Below, piece by piece: positions 9,002 through 17,385 of a DNA stretch of 29,859 nucleotides (the stretch's first letter is position 1; every line of letters begins with the position of its first letter). A model generated the notes under the pieces. That model was not told the DNA's origin and ran no database searches. It saw only the letters and a program-made list of their open reading frames with translations. Source of the DNA: Tritrichomonas foetus. Taxonomy: Eukaryota > Parabasalia > Tritrichomonadida > Tritrichomonadidae. The stretch covers positions 1-29,859 of the forward strand of contig MLAK01001161.1 of NCBI GenBank assembly GCA_001839685.1, given 5' to 3'. The translations under genes were made by a program, and so were the position numbers.

Positions 9002-9022
9002 AAAAAAAAAAAAAAAAAAAAA
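9002..9022 (+). repeat. Poly(A) tract, 21 bases
   Basis: Pure A run starting 98 bp after the stop of the acidic-protein gene, in its sense orientation. Confidence 0.9.
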
Positions 9023-9358
9023 TATTATACTATTCAAACAATCAATTTTAGCCAAACTTACTTTGTTCATTGAAAATATCGAACTCAAAATAGATATCAT
9101 GTGTAAAAACTCTGTAAATAACTATTAATCTTCTCAGATTTTGAATGAAATCAGTTGTACCAAAATTATTTAAATCATCATTTTTGTAGAATTTATGATA
9201 CATTGCCAATTATACAAATTCGTTATTATGTAAAATGTCATTATTAAAAGATAGATATGTAAGCAATTATCATTAAAATATCAAAAAATATTGGTTTATA
9301 CTTTAGTCAAAAAGCTGGTTGTTTATTCAGAATTTTTTATTTAAATATATATGTGGGA

Positions 9359-9383
9359 TTTTTTTTTTTTTTTTTTTTTTTTT
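9359..9383 (-). repeat. Poly(T) tract, 25 bases (poly(A) on the minus strand)
   Basis: Pure T run ending 43 bp from the stop codon of the Miro-like gene; on that gene's coding strand it reads as poly(A). Confidence 0.9.
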
Positions 9384-9426
9384 GATAGAAAATTACGAAA
9401 AAATAAAACAATAAAGCTGAAACTGC

Positions 9427-10563
9427 TCACCTCCGTCTGAATTGCATGAGTAGGAACCCAAGTCCAAAAGCAATAGCTGTTAATCCAGCGGCAGTCACTG
9501 CAACTGGTGCCACAGTTTGTTCTGGCTCGATAGTGAATGCTTCTTGAATCATTTTGGAAGGAAATCCAAAAGCCAGCAAATGCCTGGCCACTTCATTTGG
9601 CTCAGATCGGAACCAATTATTCCACATGTCAAGCCAATCAGCTTCACGAACCATACGCAAGTTTGTGAGACGTGCTGGAGCTCCACCATTTGGGAGGAAC
9701 AATTCAATTAATTGTTCACGAGTTGGCTGATCTGGAAAATCACTGTAAAGTGAAGTGATAAAATTCTGAGCGGGCGTGTTTAATTCGATAATTTTCCCTT
9801 GAATTTCATAAGTGTTGTTTGGATTCAGATATAAGTAATAATCTGAAGAAAACATGAATTTGTATACTGTGTGACCGTAGCCAGTCATTTGTAAATGCTC
9901 CATGATTTTCAAAAATTCATCTGATGAAATCGTCATCGTTTTGACTGTGTCAACAAATGCTGGCTCATCACCTTCATGCAAGACTTGGAAAATTGATGAC
10001 AGGTCGTCATCTGACAGGTGAACCCCAAATATTTGGAAATTCAGCTCTGATAAACTTTGCAAAGAAATTCTCCTGGAGAAATTAACGTCAAGTGATCTGA
10101 AAAGCCTTTTCAGTAAAATTGTGCATTCCTCTGAAAGCTCCTGCCTGAGGTGAAGCTGATATGGAAAGCATTCGTTCAGCATCAAGAAATAGTTGATTGT
10201 TGATTGGACAGTGGCGAGAGTGATGTCATTGTGATAAAGAGTGACCATAAATTTGTCTTCTTTCGGCTTTCGGTTTGATGATGCATCTCCGCAAACGCAA
10301 AATTGGAGACAAAGTCTGTCTTTGACTGTTCCGTGTGGAATTAAATTTTCTTCATCGCAGATGTGTAGAATCGGGATTGTTGAATCTTGATCGGAATCGT
10401 CGAAATGAAACTGATAAGTGATTTTTTGGGCATAGATATAATAAATTAAATTATTTTCAGAATCGGCGCGACCATGATAAAGTTTATGACATACTGACAA
10501 AAATTTGGATTTGTAATCGGGAGTTTGACACCGAACTGAAAAAGAATTGGGAATATCAAACAT
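9427..10563 (-). CDS. Degenerate Miro-like tail-anchored protein
   Basis: 378 residues. The middle follows the layout of mitochondrial Rho GTPases (Miro). A helix at 133-157 is followed by a degenerate EF-hand loop (LDVNFSRRISLQSL, 158-171). An EF-hand-associated segment comes next (ISSDEFLKIMEHLQMTGYGH, 212-231), then a second shortened EF-like segment (266-293) and a segment with WLDMWNNW...LLAFGF (310-334). Canonical calcium ligands are mostly lost. Residues 1-125 occupy the place of the first GTPase but show no P-loop or NKxD. The second GTPase is absent: after a short linker the chain ends in a hydrophobic span (353-372) and RRR. That is the tail-anchor pattern of mitochondrial outer-membrane proteins, so location on the hydrogenosome surface is inferred. 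The assignment to Miro is by eye. Confidence 0.85.
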   Translation of the reverse strand: MFDIPNSFSVRCQTPDYKSKFLSVCHKLYHGRADSENNLIYYIYAQKITYQFHFDDSDQDSTIPILHICDEENLIPHGTVKDRLCLQFCVCGDASSNRKPKEDKFMVTLYHNDITLATVQSTINYFLMLNECFPYQLHLRQELSEECTILLKRLFRSLDVNFSRRISLQSLSELNFQIFGVHLSDDDLSSIFQVLHEGDEPAFVDTVKTMTISSDEFLKIMEHLQMTGYGHTVYKFMFSSDYYLYLNPNNTYEIQGKIIELNTPAQNFITSLYSDFPDQPTREQLIELFLPNGGAPARLTNLRMVREADWLDMWNNWFRSEPNEVARHLLAFGFPSKMIQEAFTIEPEQTVAPVAVTAAGLTAIAFGLGFLLMQFRRR

Positions 10564-10623
10564 TTAAGTGTACGTTTAAAAAAATAAAGATCAAAGGCCA
10601 ATTTTGGCTGATGGAAATTTACC

Positions 10624-10678
10624 AGTTTTCAGCAAACACTTTTTGAGACTTCGTCTCAAAAAGTGTTTGCTGAAAACT
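10624..10678. repeat. Perfect inverted repeat, 26-bp arms, 3-base loop
   Basis: Arms 10624-10649 and 10653-10678 are exact reverse complements around TTC. The hairpin includes CACTTTTTGAG and its mirror. It starts 60 bp upstream of the Miro-like start codon and ends 2 bp before the tyrosine-recombinase element, so it may belong to either. Confidence 0.9.
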
Positions 10679-10680
10679 AA

Positions 10681-10832
10681 AATTCTCACGGACACTTTTT
10701 CAATATCAATTCAAAAACTTGGTCCATAAAAATCAAAGCAGATTACGGACACTATTTTCTGGTCTCTGTTCAAACAAACAACGGCAAAATCAAAGGTTGC
10801 AAAGAAAAGGTGTTTAGGAATTCGCAGTTCCT
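10681..10832 (+). repeat. Left terminal inverted repeat of the recombinase element
   Basis: 152 bp, imperfectly complementary to 11102-11256. It begins AATTCTCACGGACACTTTTT and has a second GGACACT motif at 10747-10753. Confidence 0.75.
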
Positions 10833-11120
10833 CACTTCATTCTTTCCGCTTTGATCCAAAATCTCGCTCAGCAGGGACTCCATATCAGCAACAATTCTCT
10901 CACTNTACCNTCAAGGAAGACTTATGAAGATGGACTGAATCAATATAAGAACCTTATGCGACAAACAGCACATCTGAGCCCATTCCCCGTGACTGTTCAC
11001 TACATGATCGCCTTCATCGTAAATCAGAAAAACTTTGGGCGAACTCTTCATGTTTTGTTAAACTACCTCTCGGTTGACATTCNCCCTGCTTCTGCCGAAG
11101 TAGGAAATGCGATTTTCTAA
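10833..11120 (+). pseudogene. Tyrosine recombinase N-terminal (SAM-like) domain fragment
   Basis: About 90 codons are open up to the TAA at 11118, without any ATG start. The translation contains SRKTYEDGLNQYK, then LSPFPVTVHYMIAFIV and GRTLHVLLNYLSVD. That spacing matches the core-binding domain of phage-integrase-like recombinases: S/T-x-x-TY...F, a Pro-rich turn, V-x-x-F, and a final YLS. The catalytic domain with its Arg, His and Tyr residues is absent; the frame ends inside the right inverted repeat. Ambiguous bases at 10905, 10910 and 11083 make three codons undecidable. It is non-functional as it stands. Confidence 0.6.
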
Positions 11121-11256
11121 ACACCTTTTCTTATAACTTTTGATTTTTTCGTATTTTGTTTGAAAAGAGTTCAGAAAAAGTGAATGCAGAAATCTTGTTT
11201 GATTTTTTGGACTAAGTTTTTGAATGTGATCTTGAAAAAGTGGCCTGGTGAGAATT
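11102..11256 (-). repeat. Right terminal inverted repeat of the recombinase element
   Basis: 155 bp, read on the minus strand from AATTCTCACCAGG inward; partner of 10681-10832. Confidence 0.75.
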
Positions 11257-11466
11257 AATAACTTATTTGTTCACTTATTAAATTAGTTTATCGTCATTCG
11301 AAAATTGCTCAAATAAAACGGTTTGAGGTCAATACCATTATGATGATTAGGCAAAATGATCATTGAAGATAAATTTAATGAGATCATATTTATTGTATGA
11401 ATTCAATGGATCGAAAAATAGATGGGAAAATGAAAGAACAAAGAAAATAAACAATAAAAAACAAAT

Positions 11467-14400
11467 TTATTCTATATGTTGAGATAAAAACAAAGATAGT
11501 TCATTTTCAATACGATCAATTTCGTTAGTTTCCGATGCAGCATAAAAGATAGACTTTGCAACATCGTCTTTCGACGAGGATGTTGCCAAAATTAAGGATA
11601 AGCTTCGAGATTTCGGCTTCAAAAGGTTAAATATATCACTGAAAGATTCAATTAGTGATGGGTAGATTGGAATGAATTTACTGAGTGTCAAAAAGAAAGG
11701 GAGGAATTGGTCCTCAAGGTGGAGCAAATAATTCATCAAAAAGCAAATAGTGGATTCAACTGATTTGCTATGAATTGCTGTTTCAGGGAGAATTTTGCAA
11801 AGGGAAAGATTAGGATGTGCTGTAAAGAAAGTACAAATTCTATCGTTAATCGCTTTTTGTGCTGGACTGTTTTGGACTCTTGAACGGAAGATTTCTAATA
11901 ATAGACGACTAATTTTTTCGTGATAAAATGTCAATTCGAACAAAATTTCAACACTTTTGGGGTAAAAATCAACAATATGAGGAATGATTTCAATGGCGTC
12001 CGAGAAAGCTGGTAATTGTGAATTTGTTAAGAAAGTAATCATGAAATTATCAAAGAAAAGTTGGTCAATTTGAAAAATTTGTTTATTTGTTAATAAACTT
12101 TTTGTTAAGGAGACTGTTAATTCAGGTGTAGAATAATTTATTGCCAATAAAGCCATAATCTTTATAATACACATTGAGCATTCCATTATAATCTGAATTG
12201 ATAAAGGAGGAGCTTCAGAAACGACTATATCATTCAAGCAAGAAATTGCAATTTTAGAAAATGATGGAATTTCGGATTCAAAAAGCGGAATAAATAATTG
12301 ACTATTAATTATCTGTTTTTGGTGAAAATTGAATAAAAATGTCATTGATTTCAAATATGTAATTGAAAAATGGGTCTCATTAACAAATTTTTCTATCACC
12401 TGAGAAAATACATGAGCATTTTGTGCAACAGGAATAATTACTTTGAAAAGTATTGATAATTCCTCATGAATGGCTGGAAAAGGCGATTCAATAATCATGT
12501 CAAGGGATGCGGCAAAGAATCCAATTATTAACTCAGCTTCAACTTTCTTGTTCTTCTTGAGAAGGGAATCAATTGTAACTGCAATGAATCTTAAAAGTAG
12601 GGATTTCTTTTTTACAGATTCAAAGCCACTGAAAACCGACAAATGAATCGAAATAATTTCATGGAGAATAACAGGATCAAAATCACATTCATACAAAAGT
12701 TTGATAAGACTTCTAAAATGTACTCCTTTAAATTCGCTTTGTTCGATATAAAACTTCAAGAAATAGTTTGGATTAATTAAAACAAGTTGCTTTAAAGAAG
12801 ATCTCCATTTTGACCCAATTATCATTCTTGGATCAATCTTTCTTTCTAGTTTAGTTTCGATTTTTTCTACTAACCTTGCATCAAAATTACAAAAATGACT
12901 ACTTTCACTGGCCTTACTGCCACCATCACGATTACTTTTATAATTCTTTTCATTTTTGGCTTTCGATTGTGTTTGAGTTTTATTAAGGATTTGAGAGTAT
13001 ATTCTTAAGTAGGAAATTAAGGTTGTAAAGATTTCGTCATTTTCAAAAAATTCTTCGTGTTCTAGAATAAAGTTAAGATTGATTTTTATATTGTTTCGAA
13101 TCGCATATTGGATTGCATATTTATAAGTTTCTTGAGTTTTGATAGTTTTAGTGAAGATAGTGTTAAAATGTTCTTCAGAGATTTTCACAGTAGAAAATTG
13201 GAAGAATGAGTCCAAAAGCCCTTTAGATGAAATAATTACACCACATTTTAGAATATGTGATGCCGAGCATAGAATTGTTTCATTTACAGGTTGTAGTTTA
13301 AAAGATGGATCGATTAAATTCTTTTTATAAAACGGTGTTGTATCAATTTTAGAGAACTTGCTTGGATTCTGTTCAATAAATTCTTTAAATTTCGATAATT
13401 CAAAGACTTCTTGATGATTTACCAAAAAAGATAAATGCTGCTGATCCAAATTTGTGAAATCACCAACTTTTTGCTTAATATCATTTTTACTAAGGAATGT
13501 CAGCAATTCAGTATTCATTCCAGGATCGTCAAGAGGCCATTCACAAAATGGTGTAGAATTTAAATATTTGAGTACTTTTTCCGTATATTCACCATCATAA
13601 AAATTAGCGAATTGAACAAGCGCAATTGCATATTTATCATCTATAGTATTCACCATTTCTCTCCCAATCACTAAGACTAGTTTAAATAATAAAACTGATG
13701 CAATTTTTTGTTCTAAGCCAGAAACCATGGTTGGTACAGATTGTATAGCTTTATCGTGTTGAAGTTGATCAACAAGAACAAATACATAATAAAGCAAATC
13801 GGGATCTTTGGATTTTTGTTCGATTAAATATTTTTCAACCATAACATCAACATTTGGTGGAATTGCTCTTAATGAACGCGAAAGAAGTTTGCAACATGTT
13901 GCTGTAACAGAATCTTTTGAAGTCGTTTCAAATGTTTTAAATAAAACTTTCCATAAAATTTCTTCATCAACTGGTTTAAATTCCTGGATTTGAAATGCTT
14001 TTTCAAGTGCTTCTTGACCAAACAGTGGAATTAAATCGATACAGAACCAAAAGAATACATCGGTATCTTTAAGTACAGATAAAGGCAGAGTACACATAAA
14101 ATGAAAACAATTTCGTATTGGTGCTAGTGAAGTTTCATGATCGAAAGCAGGATTAGTGACTATATCTGTATCAATTGTATCTAAAAAGTTAGGAGATGGT
14201 TCTGGTATTTTATAGCCTGGGACTGGAACATTCATAGGTGTTTGTGTAAAGCTCTCGAAATTTGAAGCAACAAAATTAAAGCAAAATCTTCGAACTTTAC
14301 TTGGGATTGATTTAACTTCTACTTTCGAGAGAAAATTACAAACATGAGTGACAACGTTCGTTGTACCAAAGAAAAGAAGACATTCAAAAGCAATTGGTAC

Positions 14401-15927
14401 AAAGATTTGATATTCTTCTGATTGAAATATGGAAGCTAGCATATATAACAGTTCAAAACGGCGTGCAACATTAAATTCATCAATCCAATCACTTCGAATA
14501 ATTGTTGACAGAAGTTCGTGAAGAGTATCATATGATACAATCTGTTGAATTGCTGCAATTGATGCAGTAAATAATCTATTGTTTGGTGATAAAGAAAATT
14601 CTAAAAGCCTTTGAATGGCTAATTGAAAAAATTCTGGAATGGTTTTACAACACAATGAACAATCAATTGCACAAAGTAAATTAGCAACCGCCATATCATG
14701 AACCCAATTTATATTAGTTTTCTTTAGTATCCATTTCAATAAACGAATATGGTACCTTTCTTTGCAATTTACTAAAAACAAAGAAATGCATTTTGTAAAT
14801 GATTCAATTAATGAACAATATAAATCATTTCTGGAAAATTTGAAAGATAATAAAAATTGTGCAACTTGATCTGCATCAGTTTTAGAGTAATTATCGACAT
14901 AAAATGATGCTAGTGCGAAAATTTGTGCAGCTTTCATTGAATCGGTGTCTTCTTTCACTTTTAATATATCATCAAGTGACATTGGAAGAAGCATTCTTAA
15001 ACGTCTGAAATGGGGTGGATATTCTTTTTTCAAATGATTAAAAATTCGATTATGTAAACTTTCATATTTATCAGTATTTTTTGCATAACGAAGAAAATGA
15101 GAGCAAGTAAGACATGATGCTTCAAATTCCATAAAGCCTGGTGGCTCTCGAATGAATTCATTCAAGGCTGTTGATAGAAAGAGTTCACGACCGTCCTCTT
15201 CTAAAAGTTCATAAACTTCTCGATCACCAATTAAAGTTGGACCAAGTGAAATAATTGCTGATTGCATATTTGATTCAATTATTAACTTTTTCAAATATGA
15301 CACCATTAATGGCTTATTCAGTGAAAGAAGAGACATAATGGCTCCAGTAAAAGATGAATTCAAGCGTTTTGAAGATGATTGAAGTAATGTCTTCAAAATG
15401 CATTGATGAAATGATTTTGGCAGATCCTTCATGAGTGGAATAATTTGAGGCAAATACTTTAAAAAGTCAGAAATATCTGCATTAAAATGATTAACAACAG
15501 GAACAACAATTATAAACTCTTGTAGTTGAACCGAACTGACAAATCTCGATAAATATACAAACATATTAATTATTGCCATCGACGACCTTGGAGAAACCGG
15601 AATTTGAGAAACTGCATTTCCAAAAGCATGAATAAACAGAGTTGGATCGAAAGTAGCAACACATAGGAGCATCGCCCCTAATGTACCGTAAGCGATTACC
15701 CTGACTGACGCGTCTTGATTTTCTGTGTACTTTAGTATTGTTATAATGCAGGTTGTAAGGCAATTTTTGGGCTCGTGTTTCTTGATTTTATTTAACCAGG
15801 CGAGAGATAAGTTTTTACGGAATGAACCTAATGTGGCGCATATTTTCTGCGGTGGGGCATCAATTTTGCCTTCCTGGGCCTCGTACAAAATCTTAAAAAG
15901 TTCGTCTTTTTGAACAAGATACCCCAT
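11467..15927 (-). CDS. Large predicted alpha-solenoid (HEAT/ARM-like) protein of unknown function
   Basis: 1486 residues. Almost the whole length consists of amphipathic, leucine/isoleucine/phenylalanine-rich helices of 12-20 residues separated by short turns, as in HEAT- or ARM-type solenoids. No repeat is clean enough to name the family. One hydrophilic insert around residue 975-1005 (Lys, Ser, Asn and Gly rich, near KNEKNYKSNRDGG) divides it into an N-terminal two thirds and a C-terminal third. No enzymatic motif, signal peptide or membrane span is seen. Such scaffolds serve in transport, RNA processing or chromatin; none can be chosen here. The ATG at 15927 is preceded within 15 bp by GATAAAAAAGTGA on the coding strand, supporting the start. 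Confidence 0.85.
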   Translation of the reverse strand: MGYLVQKDELFKILYEAQEGKIDAPPQKICATLGSFRKNLSLAWLNKIKKHEPKNCLTTCIITILKYTENQDASVRVIAYGTLGAMLLCVATFDPTLFIHAFGNAVSQIPVSPRSSMAIINMFVYLSRFVSSVQLQEFIIVVPVVNHFNADISDFLKYLPQIIPLMKDLPKSFHQCILKTLLQSSSKRLNSSFTGAIMSLLSLNKPLMVSYLKKLIIESNMQSAIISLGPTLIGDREVYELLEEDGRELFLSTALNEFIREPPGFMEFEASCLTCSHFLRYAKNTDKYESLHNRIFNHLKKEYPPHFRRLRMLLPMSLDDILKVKEDTDSMKAAQIFALASFYVDNYSKTDADQVAQFLLSFKFSRNDLYCSLIESFTKCISLFLVNCKERYHIRLLKWILKKTNINWVHDMAVANLLCAIDCSLCCKTIPEFFQLAIQRLLEFSLSPNNRLFTASIAAIQQIVSYDTLHELLSTIIRSDWIDEFNVARRFELLYMLASIFQSEEYQIFVPIAFECLLFFGTTNVVTHVCNFLSKVEVKSIPSKVRRFCFNFVASNFESFTQTPMNVPVPGYKIPEPSPNFLDTIDTDIVTNPAFDHETSLAPIRNCFHFMCTLPLSVLKDTDVFFWFCIDLIPLFGQEALEKAFQIQEFKPVDEEILWKVLFKTFETTSKDSVTATCCKLLSRSLRAIPPNVDVMVEKYLIEQKSKDPDLLYYVFVLVDQLQHDKAIQSVPTMVSGLEQKIASVLLFKLVLVIGREMVNTIDDKYAIALVQFANFYDGEYTEKVLKYLNSTPFCEWPLDDPGMNTELLTFLSKNDIKQKVGDFTNLDQQHLSFLVNHQEVFELSKFKEFIEQNPSKFSKIDTTPFYKKNLIDPSFKLQPVNETILCSASHILKCGVIISSKGLLDSFFQFSTVKISEEHFNTIFTKTIKTQETYKYAIQYAIRNNIKINLNFILEHEEFFENDEIFTTLISYLRIYSQILNKTQTQSKAKNEKNYKSNRDGGSKASESSHFCNFDARLVEKIETKLERKIDPRMIIGSKWRSSLKQLVLINPNYFLKFYIEQSEFKGVHFRSLIKLLYECDFDPVILHEIISIHLSVFSGFESVKKKSLLLRFIAVTIDSLLKKNKKVEAELIIGFFAASLDMIIESPFPAIHEELSILFKVIIPVAQNAHVFSQVIEKFVNETHFSITYLKSMTFLFNFHQKQIINSQLFIPLFESEIPSFSKIAISCLNDIVVSEAPPLSIQIIMECSMCIIKIMALLAINYSTPELTVSLTKSLLTNKQIFQIDQLFFDNFMITFLTNSQLPAFSDAIEIIPHIVDFYPKSVEILFELTFYHEKISRLLLEIFRSRVQNSPAQKAINDRICTFFTAHPNLSLCKILPETAIHSKSVESTICFLMNYLLHLEDQFLPFFLTLSKFIPIYPSLIESFSDIFNLLKPKSRSLSLILATSSSKDDVAKSIFYAASETNEIDRIENELSLFLSQHIE

Positions 15928-16248
15928 CTGTCACTTTTTTATCGTGCTTTTTCCCAAAGGAGTGAAAAAACGATATAATTCAATTATATCTTAAAAAGTT
16001 CGAAATTGTATTTAAATTATTGACATGATTGAGAACAAATAAATTCAGAAAAAATTGAATATAAGAGCTTAGTAATTGTGAGATTAATTGGGAAATCTAT
16101 TGAATTTCAATCACTTTTGATAAGAATATGAAGCTTTTTGAATAATTCAAAAAAATATTGGCAAATTAAAATTATATCCCTTATCTAATAGAATAAACGA
16201 ATAAAACCGACGAAATTTATTTTATTCTTTCTATAAATAGAATATAAC
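15928..16248. other. Spacer between two minus-strand genes
   Basis: About 320 bp. It carries the CACTTTTTT motif at 15932-15940 directly before the solenoid gene (in its sense AAAAAAGTG) and otherwise only AT-rich sequence. Confidence 0.4.
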
Positions 16249-16887
16249 TTAAAAGCATGCATTTTTCATATCGTCAGAATACTCTTCAACTAAATCATAA
16301 TCATCTTGATCTTGATTATACAATCTATAAATTTGATTGACATCACAATTAAAGACTATATCAGAATCATTTTTTTGGTTTTCCACTTGAGTATTTTGTT
16401 TCTTTTGTGAGTTTTTCTGAAAAGATTCTTGCTTTTCACTTTCAGTTGGTTTTGCTTTTATTTGAGCCTGATATTTCATTTTTAATGGATGAAGAATCAT
16501 ACTTTTGATATCAACACTTGGGACTGCATCTGGATATTGTTCACTCATCTCATTATAAAAGTAATAAACTTCTTGTTTCTCAGTTTTGCTGATTGGCTGC
16601 AAGATGTCACTTCGAATGCCATACTTGTTTAATATATCAATAAAGTTAGGATCATTCTTGAGAAGATAGGTAAAGATGATATTGGTGACCATTGTATTCC
16701 TAAAACATCTTCTATTGATTTTATTCATTTTGGAGACAGCATTCTTCAAATCCATGATTCTTCCAGGATGTCTCTTCATCGCTTTTTTGAAGTCTAGGAT
16801 CTCTTCGACGTTTACTGGGTAATTTATCATTGCTTGGTAATGGTATCTGTTTTCATTCATATCCTTTTTATAAAGAACGAAAGTCAT
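16249..16887 (-). CDS. Unknown protein, 212 residues
   Basis: I chose the ATG at 16887, because the codons upstream in frame contain no earlier ATG. Residues 1-130 look globular and helical, with VEEILDFKKAMKRHPGRIMD and a segment NIIFTYLLKNDPNFIDILNKY. A Lys/Gln/Asn-rich linker covers about 141-180, and the last 30 residues are acidic (YNQDQDDYDLVEEYSDD). No signal peptide, membrane span or known motif is visible. The family is not recognised. It is divergent from the CDC50 gene across about 500 bp. Confidence 0.7.
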   Translation of the reverse strand: MTFVLYKKDMNENRYHYQAMINYPVNVEEILDFKKAMKRHPGRIMDLKNAVSKMNKINRRCFRNTMVTNIIFTYLLKNDPNFIDILNKYGIRSDILQPISKTEKQEVYYFYNEMSEQYPDAVPSVDIKSMILHPLKMKYQAQIKAKPTESEKQESFQKNSQKKQNTQVENQKNDSDIVFNCDVNQIYRLYNQDQDDYDLVEEYSDDMKNACF

Positions 16888-17385
16888 TATGATATCATAT
16901 GCCAATTAATGCGGGGTGATGTGAGTACTCAAAAGTGAGGTTTATTGGCAAAAAAAATTATGTGCAAGTATCTTTGACTTCCCGAATGCTTTTAGAAGGA
17001 AAGACAATCTAAACATTGACTCATAAATAGTTTTTTAATTCGATGTTCTTTTATATCACAATCAAAAAATCAACTGTTTTTCGATCCTTACTTTTCATAG
17101 TGCATAGACCAAATATATTGCTAAAAAGTTATTCGATATTTGACTAACTTGAGTTACTTTTTAAATTTCACTTGATATTAAAAAGTTGTCTGTTTCCATT
17201 GAATTTATTGATCGTAAAGGCCTGAGATCCTCTCAAATTTTTATCAATAACGACATATATGTTCATTAATTCAATCCATAATAATCTGTATTTCTGAAAA
17301 GCTTACAGAAATAATTCCCAAATAATCGGAAAAAGTTCCAAAAATTTATCAAAAAGTTGATCAAAAAAAAAAAAAAATCTTACAA
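16888..17385. other. Divergent promoter region with clustered AAAAAGTT motifs
   Basis: About 500 bp between the unknown gene (-) and the CDC50 gene (+). Five copies of the A5GT-type motif were found, and a run of 15 A lies just upstream of the CDC50 start. No gene is supported. Confidence 0.5.
17121..17358 (+). promoter_or_regulatory. Cluster of five AAAAAGTT-type motifs
   Basis: Copies at 17121-17130, 17180-17187, 17328-17339 and 17351-17358 read AAAAAGTT on the + strand; one at 17156-17162 reads on the - strand (ACTTTTT). The last two are 28-58 bp before the CDC50 ATG. The same core occurs upstream of at least six other genes in this window. Function is inferred from position only. Confidence 0.4.

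Larger units (their letters stand above)
8905..9426. other. Convergent spacer with opposing A and T tracts
   Basis: About 520 bp between the convergent genes at 8410 (+) and 9427 (-). A run of 21 A (9002-9022) follows the left gene and a run of 25 T (9359-9383) follows the right gene. In both cases the tract reads as poly(A) on the coding strand. No gene is supported between them. Confidence 0.6.
10681..11256. mobile_element. Short element with ~150-bp inverted repeats and a tyrosine-recombinase remnant
   Basis: The two ends, 10681-10832 and 11102-11256, are imperfect reverse complements over roughly 150 bp, with about 80% agreement and a few small gaps by eye. The outermost nine bases (AATTCTCAC) and the inner block with AAGAAAAGGTGTTTAG are exact. 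Each arm carries CACT followed by a T-run twice, about 60 bp apart, like subterminal binding sites. The 270-bp interior encodes a fragment of a tyrosine recombinase. At 576 bp the element is too short to be autonomous. I see no convincing target-site duplication. Three N occur only in the interior, which suggests a collapsed multi-copy repeat. Confidence 0.7.

Noticed and set aside
8901..9128. Frame directly after the acidic-protein gene
   Set aside because: It starts without ATG, runs through the poly(A) tract and has no protein-like features.
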